From assembly GCA_027922465.2 (NCBI GenBank), contig BQMF02000381.1:1-64000 (forward strand): DNA of 64,000 nucleotides. Reading direction: 5' to 3'. The notes below the pieces were generated by a model. It worked only from the letters and a program-made list of their open reading frames with translations. It was not told the origin of the DNA and made no database searches. Positions 27,901 to 36,867 of this stretch are shown one piece after another. Both the position numbers and the translations under genes were made by a program. Source of the DNA: Turritopsis dohrnii. Lineage: Eukaryota; Cnidaria; Hydrozoa; Anthoathecata; Oceaniidae. Every line of letters begins with the position of its first letter. Position 1 is the stretch's first letter.

Positions 27901-30521
27901 CGCATTTATACTAAAAACAATAACTCAAAACAACAAAACACCGTAATAGTAATTGTAATACTGTAATACCGAAAACCTAATCATGCTATAAGAATATTGA
28001 AATAAACAACAACAACAAAAAGTGAAATTCAACTACGCATTTATCCTTAAAACAAAAATTTACCCAGAAGATAAAAAGTCACAAATAAAATCATAATGCC
28101 AAACTTATATATATACCCAGGTACGTAAACGATTACCATAACACAAAATAATGCATAAACATTTCATTGCACAGTAATAACTAATGAACTTCTTAAATAC
28201 ATAATCCATTCACATCTACCTTATGAATAATAATTAAAAACACAAACGTGATGACAGAATTTATATATCTAAAGAGTTTATAAAAAATTGAAAACAACCA
28301 CATTTTTAATCTGAGTTAAAATCTCCTCTGGCTAATTCACAACAGTTAAACAACCCTTTATTCTTATTTATCCAGCATACCAACTGTGTTATAACTAAAT
28401 AGATTTATACTATTTTAACTTTAGCTGAACTTTAAACAAAATGGGATACCTTTCACTGCCAATTCACATGTTAGTAAACTAAACAGCATTGATCATCTTC
28501 TGTAGACATTTTCAAACACTTCTAAACTCTTTACTTCTATATTCATACCTGTAAACAAATTACTAATACTTTATTTACTTTCCAGCACAAACATACATAG
28601 GTATTTATAAAACACTTTCGCTACCATTTTTTTTAAGTGAAATACATAAAACTGCTCTCTTCGTTTGGAAAAACTGCTAAACTTTCTGTATTTTCCAGTA
28701 GATTTTGTACTTTTTGGCAGGCAGACAAAAGCATCAAGCATCGATATAAATTAGATACAATAGATACAATCAGACAGCATAACACATTCCCCACTTCCAC
28801 AGCGTCATGAGAAATAAAAACAGTCATAGCTGTAGGACCATTTTTAATGTAATAATAGCGCGCGTTACCAAAACAAATTTCTCTCGGCTTCCTTTTCATC
28901 CAGGAGCATATACACATACTAAACGACAGAATAACTGAGACATCCACTCAAAGCTAAATCAATTAATCTTTCAAAACTAAATTAAAACCATTCCTTACTG
29001 TGTAAATAAACATGAAATTGCATTTCTCCACTGCACTTTCTTCTGTATAGCGATATTTGATAACTAAAACGTAAACAAACATTTAAAATCCTGTTCTTTT
29101 ATTAATCTAAAATATTAAACAATAAAAGTCTTATCGTTCTGCACAGCCAATTTTTAAAAACTTCACTGCACTTCTTCTGTATAAAAGTTTTATAATAATA
29201 CCTTTTGTTCGTTCGATCTTTCTGCAGCTAAATTTTAAAAACTTCACTGCACTTCTTCTGTATATCTAAATATGATTTTTCATTGTAAACAAACGATAAT
29301 AAAACGTTTTATAATAATAACAATACCTTCGTGCATACAAACCTGTGTTTCTTCGTCAGTTCTTTCGTCGATTTGCTGCCTAAAACAATCAAATTTAAAT
29401 TAAAATATTCGTATACAAAAAGAAACACGTCTTCTTCGCGAAGTTTCTTGCTCACGAAATGATCGTTGACAAATTTCGAACGATTAACATTGCATTGCTC
29501 GCACTCCTCCAAAGACGTTTTTCGGCTGATTTCCACTGCGCAAACCAAAAATAACAAAACGGAGGAGCATATACTAATCGCGGAAAATCAAAAAAAGTGT
29601 TCTCGCATCTACGTGGTTTTACGACAAAAAGGGAAAAAATAAGAAGGATTTGACCGTGAAAAAAAAACAAATATGTCACTCTCTAAAATAAAAGTGTGAC
29701 ACACAATCGCGAATTAGTATATATAGATGAATAAACCCGTCTCTTCTCAAGTTCAATGATGCGTTGGCAATGGAGCTCCCACTGCCAATAATACGGCGTG
29801 GTACATTACAAAGAACGCCATTATTTTGCTTTAAAATGTTAATGGCCTGACCGTGATCGATAGAATTGGCCGCTGCAACGCAGTGTTTGTTGCTTTCGTT
29901 AATTATAGTCCTTGCAAAAGTACTGTTAAAATCCTAGAAATAAAGAAAATATTAAAACCAGTTGTTCCAGAAATATGTTTAGTTGGTCCTAAAAAGGTAG
30001 ACTGAGAAAGTTCTTACCTTGATAACAACTTAAGCTATTTAGTGCTAATTCACGCTGAGATTCTTTTTTGGTCTGATCGTTTTGATTTCCACGTCAAATT
30101 TGTTGTCGTAGAAAGCGGTGAAAACGGTATTTTTGTTCATACCACTAGCATTCTTGTAGCATAGGAAATATGCAATGCCAGGACGAACAGGTGCTGCTCC
30201 ATGTCTTGAAGGTGCGACTCCTGTTATACACGATATCAAGAACTTAACGCCAGACATTTCATACAAAATCCTGTCGAACGTCAGTCGCTTATTTGATATC
30301 AAATTTCGAGCATCGTCTGACGTCCACAGTGCTCGGCAAGCTAGCACTGTATCCTCTGTTTCGTGTATCTGTATAGAACAAGAGAAAATTAAAAAGGACA
30401 TTTTAGAAAACATTATTTAATCAAAAGTAAAAATAAAATGTCTACTACTTACTAAAGGAATAATGTTCCTTTTCAGAGATGCTTCAACCTTTCGTGAATT
30501 TAACTGTCTTGCAGGCAGCAT
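12522..30521 (-). CDS. multi-exon SF3-helicase gene, split by a repeat block (whole locus)
   Basis: Twelve coding segments on the minus strand can be joined by GT/AG borders into about 840 residues: exons 1-3 at 30453-30521, 30054-30368 and 29727-29933, and exons 4-12 between 15959 and 12522. Junction phases are 0 up to the helicase exon and 1 from there to the end, which is hard to get by chance. The central exon encodes a superfamily 3 helicase (Walker A, Walker B, motif C, Arg finger), the ATPase type used by small DNA virus and plasmid replication proteins. No HUH nickase motif was seen in the N-terminal part. A 13.8-kb repeat block separates segments 3 and 4, apparently within one coding exon, so the gene may be dead in this haplotype or the block may be spliced. 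Origin could be a captured viral replication gene or a host gene. Confidence 0.62.
13041..13124 (-). CDS. SF3-helicase gene, exon 11
   Basis: 84 bp, flanked by CATTTAG on the 5' side and GTAATT on the 3' side (minus sense). Phase 1 in and out, 28 codons without a stop, polar linker sequence (DFNQTNSSKVAP...). Confidence 0.6.
13202..13255 (-). CDS. SF3-helicase gene, exon 10 (cassette copy 1, part A)
   Basis: 54 bp between TTTCAG and GTAAGT, phase 1 in and out. Encodes EKCKLFINNNRKKYGEIV, a short basic motif. It is the homologue of exon 8 within the tandemly duplicated cassette. Confidence 0.6.
13359..13421 (-). CDS. SF3-helicase gene, exon 9 (cassette copy 1, part B)
   Basis: 63 bp between CTTTCAG and GTATGC, phase 1 in and out. 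Encodes a Ser/Thr/Lys-rich segment (ESSKCKNSKITTSTETS...). Homologue of exon 7. Confidence 0.6.
13585..13638 (-). CDS. SF3-helicase gene, exon 8 (cassette copy 2, part A)
   Basis: 54 bp between TTTCAG and GTGAGT, phase 1 in and out. Encodes EKCKVFINNKRKRCDENV; the NKRKRCDE part resembles a monopartite nuclear localisation signal. Confidence 0.6.
13742..13801 (-). CDS. SF3-helicase gene, exon 7 (cassette copy 2, part B)
   Basis: 60 bp between CTCTTCAG and GTATGC, phase 1 in and out. Encodes a Ser/Thr/Lys-rich segment (ASKYKSSKLTISTET...). One codon shorter than exon 9. In another phase it would contain a stop, so the phase-1 reading is the supported one. Confidence 0.6.
14063..14996 (-). CDS. 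SF3-helicase gene, exon 6 (helicase domain)
   Basis: A 934-bp exon between the acceptor TTTTAG and donor GTTAGT, phase 0 in and phase 1 out, 311 codons open. Numbering from the exon start: Walker A GTCDSGKS (100-107), Walker B LLYVDEW (142-148), B'-like segment (about 163-178), motif C VYMTCN with sensor Asn190, and Arg finger at NVERRLYIF (R204/R205). This order defines superfamily 3 helicases, hexameric 3'-5' DNA helicases of papilloma-, polyoma-, parvo- and related replication proteins. A Cys-rich segment (CMNCPVW, about 229-235) and an acidic tail follow. All key residues are present, so the ATPase core could be active. Confidence 0.82.
15150..15302. repeat. inverted repeat with ~30-bp arms (MITE-like)
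   Basis: GAATCCGTGTGAAGCCGTGG... at 15150-15181 pairs with the complement at 15273-15302. Arms contain two GAAGCCGT motifs each. It lies in the intron between exons 5 and 6 of the helicase gene. Target duplication not resolved. Confidence 0.6.
15531..15662 (-). CDS. SF3-helicase gene, exon 5
   Basis: 132 bp between acceptor GGTTTAG and donor GTAAGA, phase 0 in and out, 44 codons. Encodes an amphipathic helix (LDEYLQKLATNKAVQELVL then KNMAQLQKLMQNEF), suitable for oligomerisation ahead of the helicase domain, as in other SF3 proteins (inference). Confidence 0.6.
15840..15959 (-). CDS. SF3-helicase gene, exon 4 segment, abuts repeat block
   Basis: 40 codons open (DFNECGNVSVAVEPSSG...LKHALYRGD). 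I chose donor GTATAC at 15839 because it ends in phase 0 and matches exon 5; a second GT at 15817 gives the wrong phase. The 5' side is not a normal acceptor but the edge of the repeat block at 15960, which in gene sense ends in ...ATACTAG. Confidence 0.5.
15960..18594 (+). mobile_element. long repeat-family member, copy A
   Basis: Starts CTAGTATCCCGGGTAAAA and ends in the family 3' end (CTCTCTAAAATAAAAGTG ... GCGAATTAGTATA). Most of the interior is AT-rich with no coding signal. The last ~430 bp are nearly identical to copy B, including an 82-codon minus-strand frame (18176-18424) that encodes the same peptide in both copies. A fragment of this family recurs at 42535-42640. Confidence 0.75.
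18595..19133 (+). mobile_element. short ~550-bp repeat-family member 1
   Basis: Starts CTAGTATCTCGCGTAAAAG, ends ACGCGGATTAGTATA. Ends are imperfect inverted repeats of each other (ACTAGTATCTCGCGT versus ACTAATCCGCGT) and junctions carry TA, as in Tc1/mariner-type MITEs. Non-autonomous. Confidence 0.75.
19134..22518 (+). mobile_element. short repeat-family member 2, interrupted
   Basis: Same family as the preceding unit. The body is 19134-19570, and the 3' ~100 bp continue at 22416-22518 after a nested 2.85-kb transposon. Confidence 0.75.
19571..22415. mobile_element. nested DNA transposon, Chapaev/CMC-like ends, non-autonomous
   Basis: Both ends start CACGTTC and share TTATTATGCGCATG as an inverted repeat about 25-30 bp further in. 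The target ACGA is present on both sides (19567-19570, 22416-22419), and removal restores the uninterrupted family sequence TCTAACGAAAAAATG. 5'-CAC ends with a 4-bp duplication fit the Chapaev/CMC group. No transposase is recognisable in the AT-rich interior. Confidence 0.75.
22519..24193 (+). mobile_element. short repeat-family members 3, 4 and 5 in tandem
   Basis: Units begin near 22522, 23094 and 23618. Member 5 starts with the CCCGGG variant also seen at copies A and B, and its 3' end meets the next nested element. The same reading frame (…ENFNY.IG.GKC.H…ELEKL..KMYGIVSLRPTV…) is open in several members; in member 5 it extends to 105 codons. Confidence 0.75.
24194..26169. mobile_element. 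nested DNA transposon with ATCCCAGCCGGC termini
   Basis: Ends ATCCCAGCCGGCA at 24194 and its inverse finishing at 26169. Subterminal regions on both sides are filled with variants of AAAACCTCTTTAAAA in both orientations, as in transposons whose transposase binds multiple subterminal sites. It is non-autonomous: short frames only. Target duplication is 2-3 bp at most and not certain. Contains the hairpin at 24745-24808. Confidence 0.7.
24745..24808. repeat. perfect 26-bp hairpin, 12-nt loop
   Basis: Arms 24745-24770 and 24783-24808 are exact complements. The loop TGTTAGAACTCT is shared, in its core, with an otherwise unrelated hairpin at 31695-31746. Confidence 0.9.
26170..26734 (+). mobile_element. 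short repeat-family member 6
   Basis: Begins CTAGTATCTCGCG near 26173 and ends CGCGGATTAGTATATA. Joined tail to tail with the next, inverted member. Confidence 0.75.
26735..27291 (-). mobile_element. short repeat-family member 7, inverted
   Basis: Begins with the inverse 3' end (TACTAATCCGCG) and ends GCGAGATACTAG. Together with member 6 it forms a ~1.1-kb imperfect palindrome. Confidence 0.8.
27296..29726 (+). mobile_element. long repeat-family member, copy B
   Basis: Same start and end as copy A, in the same orientation. The first two thirds are diverged with indels, while the last ~430 bp (from about 29275) are almost identical to copy A, including the minus-strand 82-codon frame at 29309-29557. 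Unequal divergence suggests gene conversion or independent derivation of the 3' part. Confidence 0.75.
29727..29933 (-). CDS. SF3-helicase gene, exon 3 segment, abuts repeat block
   Basis: Acceptor TTTCTAG precedes 29933, entered in phase 0. 69 codons are open (DFNSTFARTIINESNKHC...LNLRRDGFIH) up to the repeat block. In-frame reading continues about 20 codons into repeat DNA before a stop, and no clear donor is present at the border, so the insertion seems to lie within the exon. The codon boundary at 29727 is compatible with exon 4 resuming at GAT 15959. Confidence 0.5.
30054..30368 (-). CDS. SF3-helicase gene, exon 2
   Basis: 315 bp between acceptor TATACAG and donor GTGAAT, phase 0 in and out, 105 codons (IHETEDTVLACRALW ... 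GIAYFLCYKNASGMNKNTVF). The chosen donor keeps phase 0. A stronger-looking donor (AAGGTAAGAA at about 30016) lies downstream but is out of frame. Mixed alpha/beta sequence, not recognised; it could be an N-terminal DNA-binding or origin-binding domain by position. Confidence 0.55.
30453..30521 (-). CDS. SF3-helicase gene, exon 1 (candidate start)
   Basis: ATG at 30521 opens 23 codons (MLPARQLNSRKVEASLKRNI...) up to donor GTAAGT, phase 0 out, matching exon 2. Basic composition fits a nuclear protein. The start lies about 100 bp from a Gypsy relic. Confidence 0.5.
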
Positions 30522-30624
30522 ATTATTTCTTATAGAAAAAAAAACTGTTCCGTCGTATTAGCTATGTACTAATGTTAGAAGTGCAGAAAGAGGAACATTT
30601 TTTTTCTTATACGGTTATATATTA

Positions 30625-31570
30625 TTAAGCATTATTACGTCAGAAGCATTGGCCAGGAATCAACAAAGAAGTTGCTGAATTCGTTAAAAGCTGTACCAAA
30701 TGTCAAGAAAATCTATGAGATCCAGCACCAGAACCAATACGTATGAGTAAACTACCAGAAAAAACCATGGCAAGAGATAGCAATTGACTTTTGTGGAGGT
30801 CTACCTACCGGAGACATGTTATTTGTACTCGTTGATCGTTATTCACGGTATCCGTTGATAGAAATTATGAAATCAACAACCGCAAAATCAGTTATTAATC
30901 GTCTTAATAACATTTTTACAATGTTTGGTTATCCGAATCGCGTTTGGAGTGACAATGGACAGCCATTTCAAAGCAAAGAATTTCGTTCGTACTTGGAAAG
31001 TATTGGAGCTACACACAAAAAAAGTGACACCACGATATCCTCAAGCAAATGATTGCACTGAGAGATTTATGAGAGTTATTTCAAAAGCATTGAGAACAAG
31101 AAAATTTCAAGGACAGAACTGGAGACAAGAGCTGAACGCAATGTTGCTCAACTACCGTTGCAGTCCACACTCAATCACGGGAAAGACACCGTCAGAATTA
31201 TTCTTCAACCGTCAAATTCAAAATAACATTCCCAACGTGACGGAAGCGAGATCGGAATTGGACGAGGACGTTCGAAACAAACAGAATGAGAAATAAAATG
31301 CGCTGACAACTTCAATGATATACGAAAAGGAAAACCAATCGACTTGAGCATCGGAGACAAAGTGCTGTTGAAAAGGGACGAAAAAGGTGATAAATTCGAC
31401 TCCAAATATTATAAAACAGTGTATTCCATTATTGAAATTAAAGGGAGCATGGTGATAATCAAAGATGCGAATGGGAATACGTTAGCAAGAAACGCGAGTC
31501 ATGTTAAGAAAATCATTCAGAAAACGTACTCAAAAAGAGACAGAAAAAAGACAAATAGATATTGAACTGA
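30625..31570 (+). pseudogene. Ty3/Gypsy integrase relic
   Basis: Fragments in several frames make up an integrase. A zinc-finger remnant ends in CTKCQ near 30690. The core has DRYSRYPLIEIM and VWSDNGQPFQSKEF (second catalytic Asp) at 30816-31052, and VTPRYPQAND.TERF (catalytic Glu region) then NWRQELNAMLLNYRCSPH..TGKTPSELFF at 31026-31296. A C-terminal domain (DKVLLKRDEKGDKF...) follows to 31565. At least three frame changes or stops interrupt it. Reverse transcriptase and gag are missing on the left. Confidence 0.85.
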
Positions 31571-31755
31571 AACGTTATGGTTAATGACATTTATAGTATA
31601 TATTTCGTTATATATACATGTATATTTAGCATACATATTAATATCTCTTCTCTGCAAGTGTTCGACAGTCAGGAGCAATTTTACTTGTAAAAGGATGAAA
31701 AGAAGAAAACTTTTTTTGTTAGAACTTTAAGTTTTCTTCTTTTCATGCTTTTTTC
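31571..31755. repeat. AT-rich stretch, possible LTR remnant, with hairpin
   Basis: Sequence after the Gypsy integrase could be LTR remnant. It includes a conserved-looking GTGTTCGACAGTCAGGAGCA (31658-31677) and a hairpin with 18-bp arms at 31695-31712 and 31729-31746, whose loop contains TTTGTTAGAACT. Confidence 0.5.
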
Positions 31756-33566
31756 ATGCATTTTAAAGAAATTTTACTTAACAGAAACATTTTACAAGAA
31801 ACATTACACAAACATTACTCAAAGAGCTCTGGACCTAATAGTGTTCCCAATAGTATTCTTAAGCTTGTATGTCCTGAAATCTCTTCTCCAATTGCTCAAA
31901 TTGTGAATCTTTCTTTCTCCACTGGTGCTTTCCCCTCTACTCTTAAGCTATGAAAAGTCGTACCGGTTTTCCAAAAAGGCTCTCCTCTTGAACCTTCGAA
32001 TTACCGACCTATCTCTCTTCTATCAAATATCGAAAAGATGTTTGAAAAACTTATGTACTCCCGTCTCATTTCTTTCCTTGAAACTAATAACATCATCTAC
32101 TCTCGTCAATTTGGGTTTCGAAAGTCCCACTCAACCACTCATGCTCTTGTTAACCTAGTTGAGCGTATCAGGAAACATTTAGACAGTGGTCAAGTTGCAG
32201 TTGGTATCTTTGTCGATTTGCAAAAAGCGTTTAATACTGTTGATCACAAAATATTATGCCATAAACTTAACCATTATGGTATACGCGGTGTCAAAAATCG
32301 TTGGTTTTCATCCTACCTTTCTTTTTGCTCCCAGTTTGTATCTGTTGTTAATTATAAATCTAATCTTTGCCACATTCTACATGGCGTTCCTCAAGGTTCG
32401 GTTCTAGGGCCTCTGTTATTCTTGATTTATATTAATGACCTGCACTTAGCTCTTGAATTTTCAGAAGTAACGCATTTCGCTAATGACACTAATCTTTTTC
32501 AATTTGGATACTGCTTGGATTCTCTTAGTCGAAGTCTTAATTTTGATTTGTCACTTTTGAATGACTGGCTCAATGCCAATAAAATTGCACTAAATTCTGC
32601 GAAGACGGAATACATTTTATTCAGAAACAGATTTAAGACTTTCGTTGACAACCTTGACCTTTATTTGGGTGGGAACAAACTGAATCCTAGTTCTAGTCTT
32701 AAATACCTAGGTGTTCATCTTGATGAGCACCTAACTTGGAACCCTCACATTTCCGAGCTTGCCAAAAAGCTTAGAATAACAAACGGTGTATTATCTAAAA
32801 TCCGTCATTATGTACCTCAACCTATTTTAATGAATATTTATCATGCACTTTTTGGTTCACACTTGAGGTATGCTTGTCAACTCTGGGGGCTGTATCCAAA
32901 CAACATTTCTCGCAGGATACTCATGCTCCAAAAGTGTGCCGTTAGGCTTGTCTCCTTTTCGTCTCCTCGTTCTCCAACTTCTTCTTTGTTTTCAAAGCTC
33001 AAAATCTTAAATATTTTTGATCTTGTTAAATTGCTCAATATTCTTTTCATTCACCAGTATTTGAACTTTAAACTTCCTTCTGACCTTTATAATACTTTCA
33101 GATTTAGAAAGTTGAATCATCCTTATCCTACTCGTTGTCAAAATTTGGGTTTACTAGAGCTTCCGAAAATGAGGACTACTAAGTATGGTTCCAGCTCCCT
33201 CAGTTATCAGGCAATTAAAGTCTGGAATCTTTTCCAGCAACGGTACCCAAATGCTTTACTTCCCGAAATGACTGTGTCGGATCTGAAATCATTAGTGACC
33301 TCCTTTCTTTTAGATCAATACTAATGCTCCTTGATTTTCTACTCTAAAGCGGATAAATGTTGTGCCCTTTTTTTTTCTTCTTCTTTTTTTTTCTGTTACT
33401 TTATTTAATTATCCTTATGTTTGTCATTATTATTATAGTTATGTTCTATATTAGGTGGCCCTCACCTCCGTTTAGTTTTGACTATTGTGAGGGTCTCCTA
33501 ACCATAGTGTTTTTGTTTTTTTTGTATAGAAATTTACTGTTTACTGGCAAATTAATATATAAATGA
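31756..33566 (+). pseudogene. LINE (Jockey/CR1-like) reverse transcriptase, 5'-truncated
   Basis: The long frame 32038-33324 covers the RT palm and thumb: FGFRKSHSTTHALVNLV, VGIFVDLQKAFNTVDH (catalytic Asp), HGVPQGSVLGPLLFLIYINDL, then the C-terminal tail LRYACQLWG and ..SSSLSYQAIKVWN. The active-site box reads FAND instead of FADD, removing one catalytic Asp. Upstream RT sequence (SGPNSVPNSILK...) at 31756-31953 is separated by a stop/frameshift near 31950. The 3' tail ends in AAATGAAATGAATG, a typical LINE microsatellite end. Confidence 0.9.
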
Positions 33567-34639
33567 AATGAATGTTGCATCGCGAACAGATAGTGTTACC
33601 TTGGATTAGCGATAAATCTATTTTCGACACCAATCGTAGAATTATCATCTACTGGCTATGAGAAGATGAAATTATCTCCATACCGGGGAGGTGTAACAGA
33701 CTATATACAACTGAGCCCAATTAAGGCCCAATTTCCTCCTTTCTCTCAGTCACTAATGCAATGGTACAGTGTTTTATGGTTCCAAGCTGTAATGATGGAA
33801 CAATGCCGACTGGTAGCCTACTCCTCTCTGCTAAGCACTCAGCAGGGAGAGAAGGAATGATGTCTAGGAAGGTTGTCACCACTAGGAAGAATCACCGCTA
33901 AAGTCGGGAGCAGTTTGAAAATAAGTGTCTGTCTGGTAAATGGAAGTCTGCTGAAGCTCTTCTAGTGTTTATACACAAAGTTTTGACAAGCTCTTCACGG
34001 ATTTTCAGTTACTTCTACTTTCTGATTTCCTTTGTTTACATTTGCATCTGCAATCTTGAAAACTGTTTGGAATATACGGTGTTCGAAACAGCCTCAGGGA
34101 ATTCACAAAAAAATACAAAACAAAACGATTGCTACTATTTAAGTTTCTGTCTGTAACTCCGTAACATCACGAAATCATTAAAAAAGAATAGTTTTTTTTA
34201 TAAAAGAATAAGAAAGAGACAGACTTTAATTTCGAATCAGTAATGCAAGGAAAGGAAAGAATTACAAACTCGTTTAAAAACAAACTTTCAAAATCGAAGC
34301 ACGGAGAATGGATTATAAAATGACGGATGAAAAGTATTCGACGACACGAGATCATGATACGGGAGATTTGGCTACTGTGGCTACTCTGGGTTATTTTGCT
34401 GAATTTGGAGTGGCCAACAACCATGCCTGTGTTTAATAGTTAAAGAAGGTTTTGCTGCCCTAAAAATGTTTCAAAACCTAATTTTTCAGACCCAGCAGCG
34501 ACCCGACTAAATGGTAAATACTGACAATAAAATATACTACTCCAGCCAGTAAAAGCTCTGTATGGGTAATCCCCATACTGCAGAAGGGGCTCTACCTTCT
34601 CTTTTTCAGCAAAAATATAGGTATAACCAAACAAAATGT
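33567..34639. other. no gene recognised
   Basis: Unassigned sequence between two LINE relics. No coding motif, tandem repeat or inverted repeat was found by eye. Confidence 0.45.
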
Positions 34640-36150
34640 CTCTAGAGAAAGACCTAGCATTTCGAACACTTGGTGGTACCTTAAAGCTCATGCATAGACT
34701 TAAATGTGCTCATTTAAATAAAAATGGACTGGTTAACAAGCTTGAAGAAATCAGACTTCTATTTCACGAAACTAAGATTGACATTCTGGCAAAAACTGAA
34801 AGCTATCTTTGTGATAGAGTGGAAGACGATGAAATCTAAATCAATGGATATTTGTCTATAAGAAATAACAGGAAAGCACAAAACAGCCACTATGGAGGTA
34901 TCAGTATTTACTACTTTTATGAATTAAAGATACACGAACTTGAAATCGACAAAAACTCTCGAAGCAGTTTCGATGGAATTAATTTTTAATTAACGGTAAC
35001 TTCTAGTTGCATGCATATATCAACCTTCAAATGAAAACAGCTTCATCAATCATTTTCAAGGCATCAGTGAGAAAATAAGTTATCGGTCAAATGTGCTGAT
35101 ACTTAGGGATTTCAACTATGATATGTCATGCCTCCTAGAAGCTAGACAAACAAGAGAATTCAGGCAAGTTTTGATTACGGACAAATCTGAAACACTTAAC
35201 GACCTTAACTACACTTGATGGATCGAAAATTATGAAATCGAGTACCTACGCTCTTGGCATCTCAGACCACGATCTAATTTATGTTGTGTTACAGTTACAC
35301 AAAGAAAGGCCCGTGTCAAAACTGATACAAGTGAGGGATTGCAGATATGCGCAAACTTCGAAAAGAGCTTGGTTCATCTCCATGGGACGTAATTGATCTC
35401 TTCGACGATGTGAATGACTCAATTTGGTGCTGGGAAGATATCTTCAAGGACAATTTATCCCACCATGTCAAAACAAGGAAAATCAAAGTGCGCTCAGAAA
35501 ACTAACAGTTGTTGACTGGTAAGATTCAAAAGGTTTTCAACCAACGATTTTCAGCCCTTCAAAAGGCACAAGGCACAGCCAAGAATACAGTTGAATGGTT
35601 GAGATATAAAAAGCTCAAAAATAATTGTACAAACATGATTAGATCAGCAAAGGCAAAGTATTGGAAAAGTGAGTTTGAAAACGCTAACTCTTCAAAAACG
35701 TTTTGGAATACTGCAAAAAGGCTCAACGGAAAAACAAAATTTAACTAGGTTAACATCAAACAAAAAGCTGACCTCCTCAATAACTCCTTCTCTTCTGTTG
35801 GGCGCCTTCTTGGAGAGGAATCCGACAATGAAGAAGCCCATAGCCACAATTCCCACATTTACAGAGTGACACCGACGTTAAATGAAATTGATATCAATAG
35901 AAATGAATTCTCAAAATCATTCTCTGCTGCTGCCAATTGTGGAAAGTCTGCGGGTCCAGACAATATTACTGAAAGGCACCTAAAGCTATGTGAAAAATCT
36001 TCTTAATCAAGTCTATTCAACGTTGCACAGAAAAGTATTAAATCTAGAATTTTTCCTGCTCGCTGGAAAACAGCTAAAGTTTCTTGTATTTTCAAAATAG
36101 GCGTCTGCATTGATTCTTCGAACTATTTGATCACCTGGAGACCTTTGGTG
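34640..36150 (+). pseudogene. LINE relic: endonuclease domain and start of RT
   Basis: 34660-34990 encodes an APE-type endonuclease start (KCAHLNKNGLVNKLEEI, IDILAKTESYL, then GGISIYYFYELKI after a stop). Later pieces give the linker region (35509-35748: YKKLKNNCTNMIRSAKAKYW, FWNTAKRLNGK) and the start of the RT domain (GKSAGPDNIT near 35943). Several stops and frameshifts; the RT catalytic part is missing. Confidence 0.8.
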
Positions 36151-36299
36151 TTCAATGTCAATGTCAATGTTTTTAAAAGAAAAACGTTCCACTGAAGATA
36201 TCCCTTATCGCGTTGTTATATTTGATTTTTATATATTTTTTCCACAAATTCACGCAGTTGAGTTTTTTACTGCACCTCTTTCATCTACTACTAAAAATA

Positions 36300-36725
36300 A
36301 ATTTTGTTCGAAAACAAATGTTTTGGTTTATTGTGGGACTGGTAAGTGGCATACTTATATGCTTTAATATTTCGACAAAGCCAGAATTTTAGGAAGCCTC
36401 AAAGCTGCTCAATACTCGCTCAACATCATTTTAGAATTGTCTCGCATTATGATCACGAGACGAATAGCACCGAGGCCCCAGTCATAACAATTGTAACATT
36501 TACTGCATTGAAACAGGCATAAAATAACCCCTCCATGCAAGATTTTTTACCAATAAGATATACAAGCCAAATTAACGGTTTTTTTTGCAAAATATGTTTT
36601 TGGTTGATTTTGGGCCGGATAAGTGGCATACTTTTAGACAAAGCCAGTCTTTTATGTATGGATACACAATATTTCAAATACAATCGTGATCAAAGTGTCT
36701 GTATGCAGTGAAGAAAGAGCATGCC
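36300..36725. repeat. dispersed repeat fragment (family also at 49830-50080)
   Basis: The stretch AAGTGGCATACTT ... CAAAGCCAGTCTTTTATG ... CACAATATTTCAAATAC is shared with 49920-50060, and a shorter copy sits at 36340-36390. Not classifiable by sequence alone. Confidence 0.65.
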
Positions 36726-36805
36726 GAAGATTACATACTGAATATGTGCATCTTGAACACTTTTGATCAAAGTATAAACAAGAAAAACAGCATAAATAAA
36801 TTCTA

Positions 36806-36837
36806 TATTTCGACTTTATTACACAGTCATCATCAGG
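36806..36837 (-). ncRNA. hammerhead ribozyme-like core, left arm of Penelope element
   Basis: On the minus strand CTGATGA is followed by a short GACT/AGTC stem II and then CGAAA, the invariant hammerhead core pattern. Penelope-like elements are known to carry hammerhead motifs in their terminal repeats. Stems I and III are not clearly resolvable by eye, so activity is unproven. Confidence 0.5.
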
Positions 36838-36867
36838 AAAGTAAAATAAAATCTAAAACACGCTATA

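Larger units (their letters stand above)
15960..29726. mobile_element. 13.8-kb composite repeat block inside the SF3 gene
   Basis: The block starts with CTAGTATCCCGGGTAAAA and ends with GAATTAGTATATATAG. Inside are two long family members (15960-18594 and 27296-29726, same orientation), shorter ~550-bp members in a near head-to-tail row, and two unrelated nested transposons. Coding sequence of the SF3 gene resumes immediately on both sides. Confidence 0.75.

Noticed and set aside
30054..30070. Possible -1 slippery site A AAA AAG in exon 2 of the SF3 gene
   Set aside because: A phase-0 donor (GTGAAT) just downstream keeps the frame with exon 3, so no frameshift is needed; the heptamer is probably chance.
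30054..30368. HUH nickase domain upstream of the SF3 helicase (Rep/NS1-like architecture)
   Set aside because: No H-hydrophobic-H motif or Tyr motif could be found in exons 1-4.
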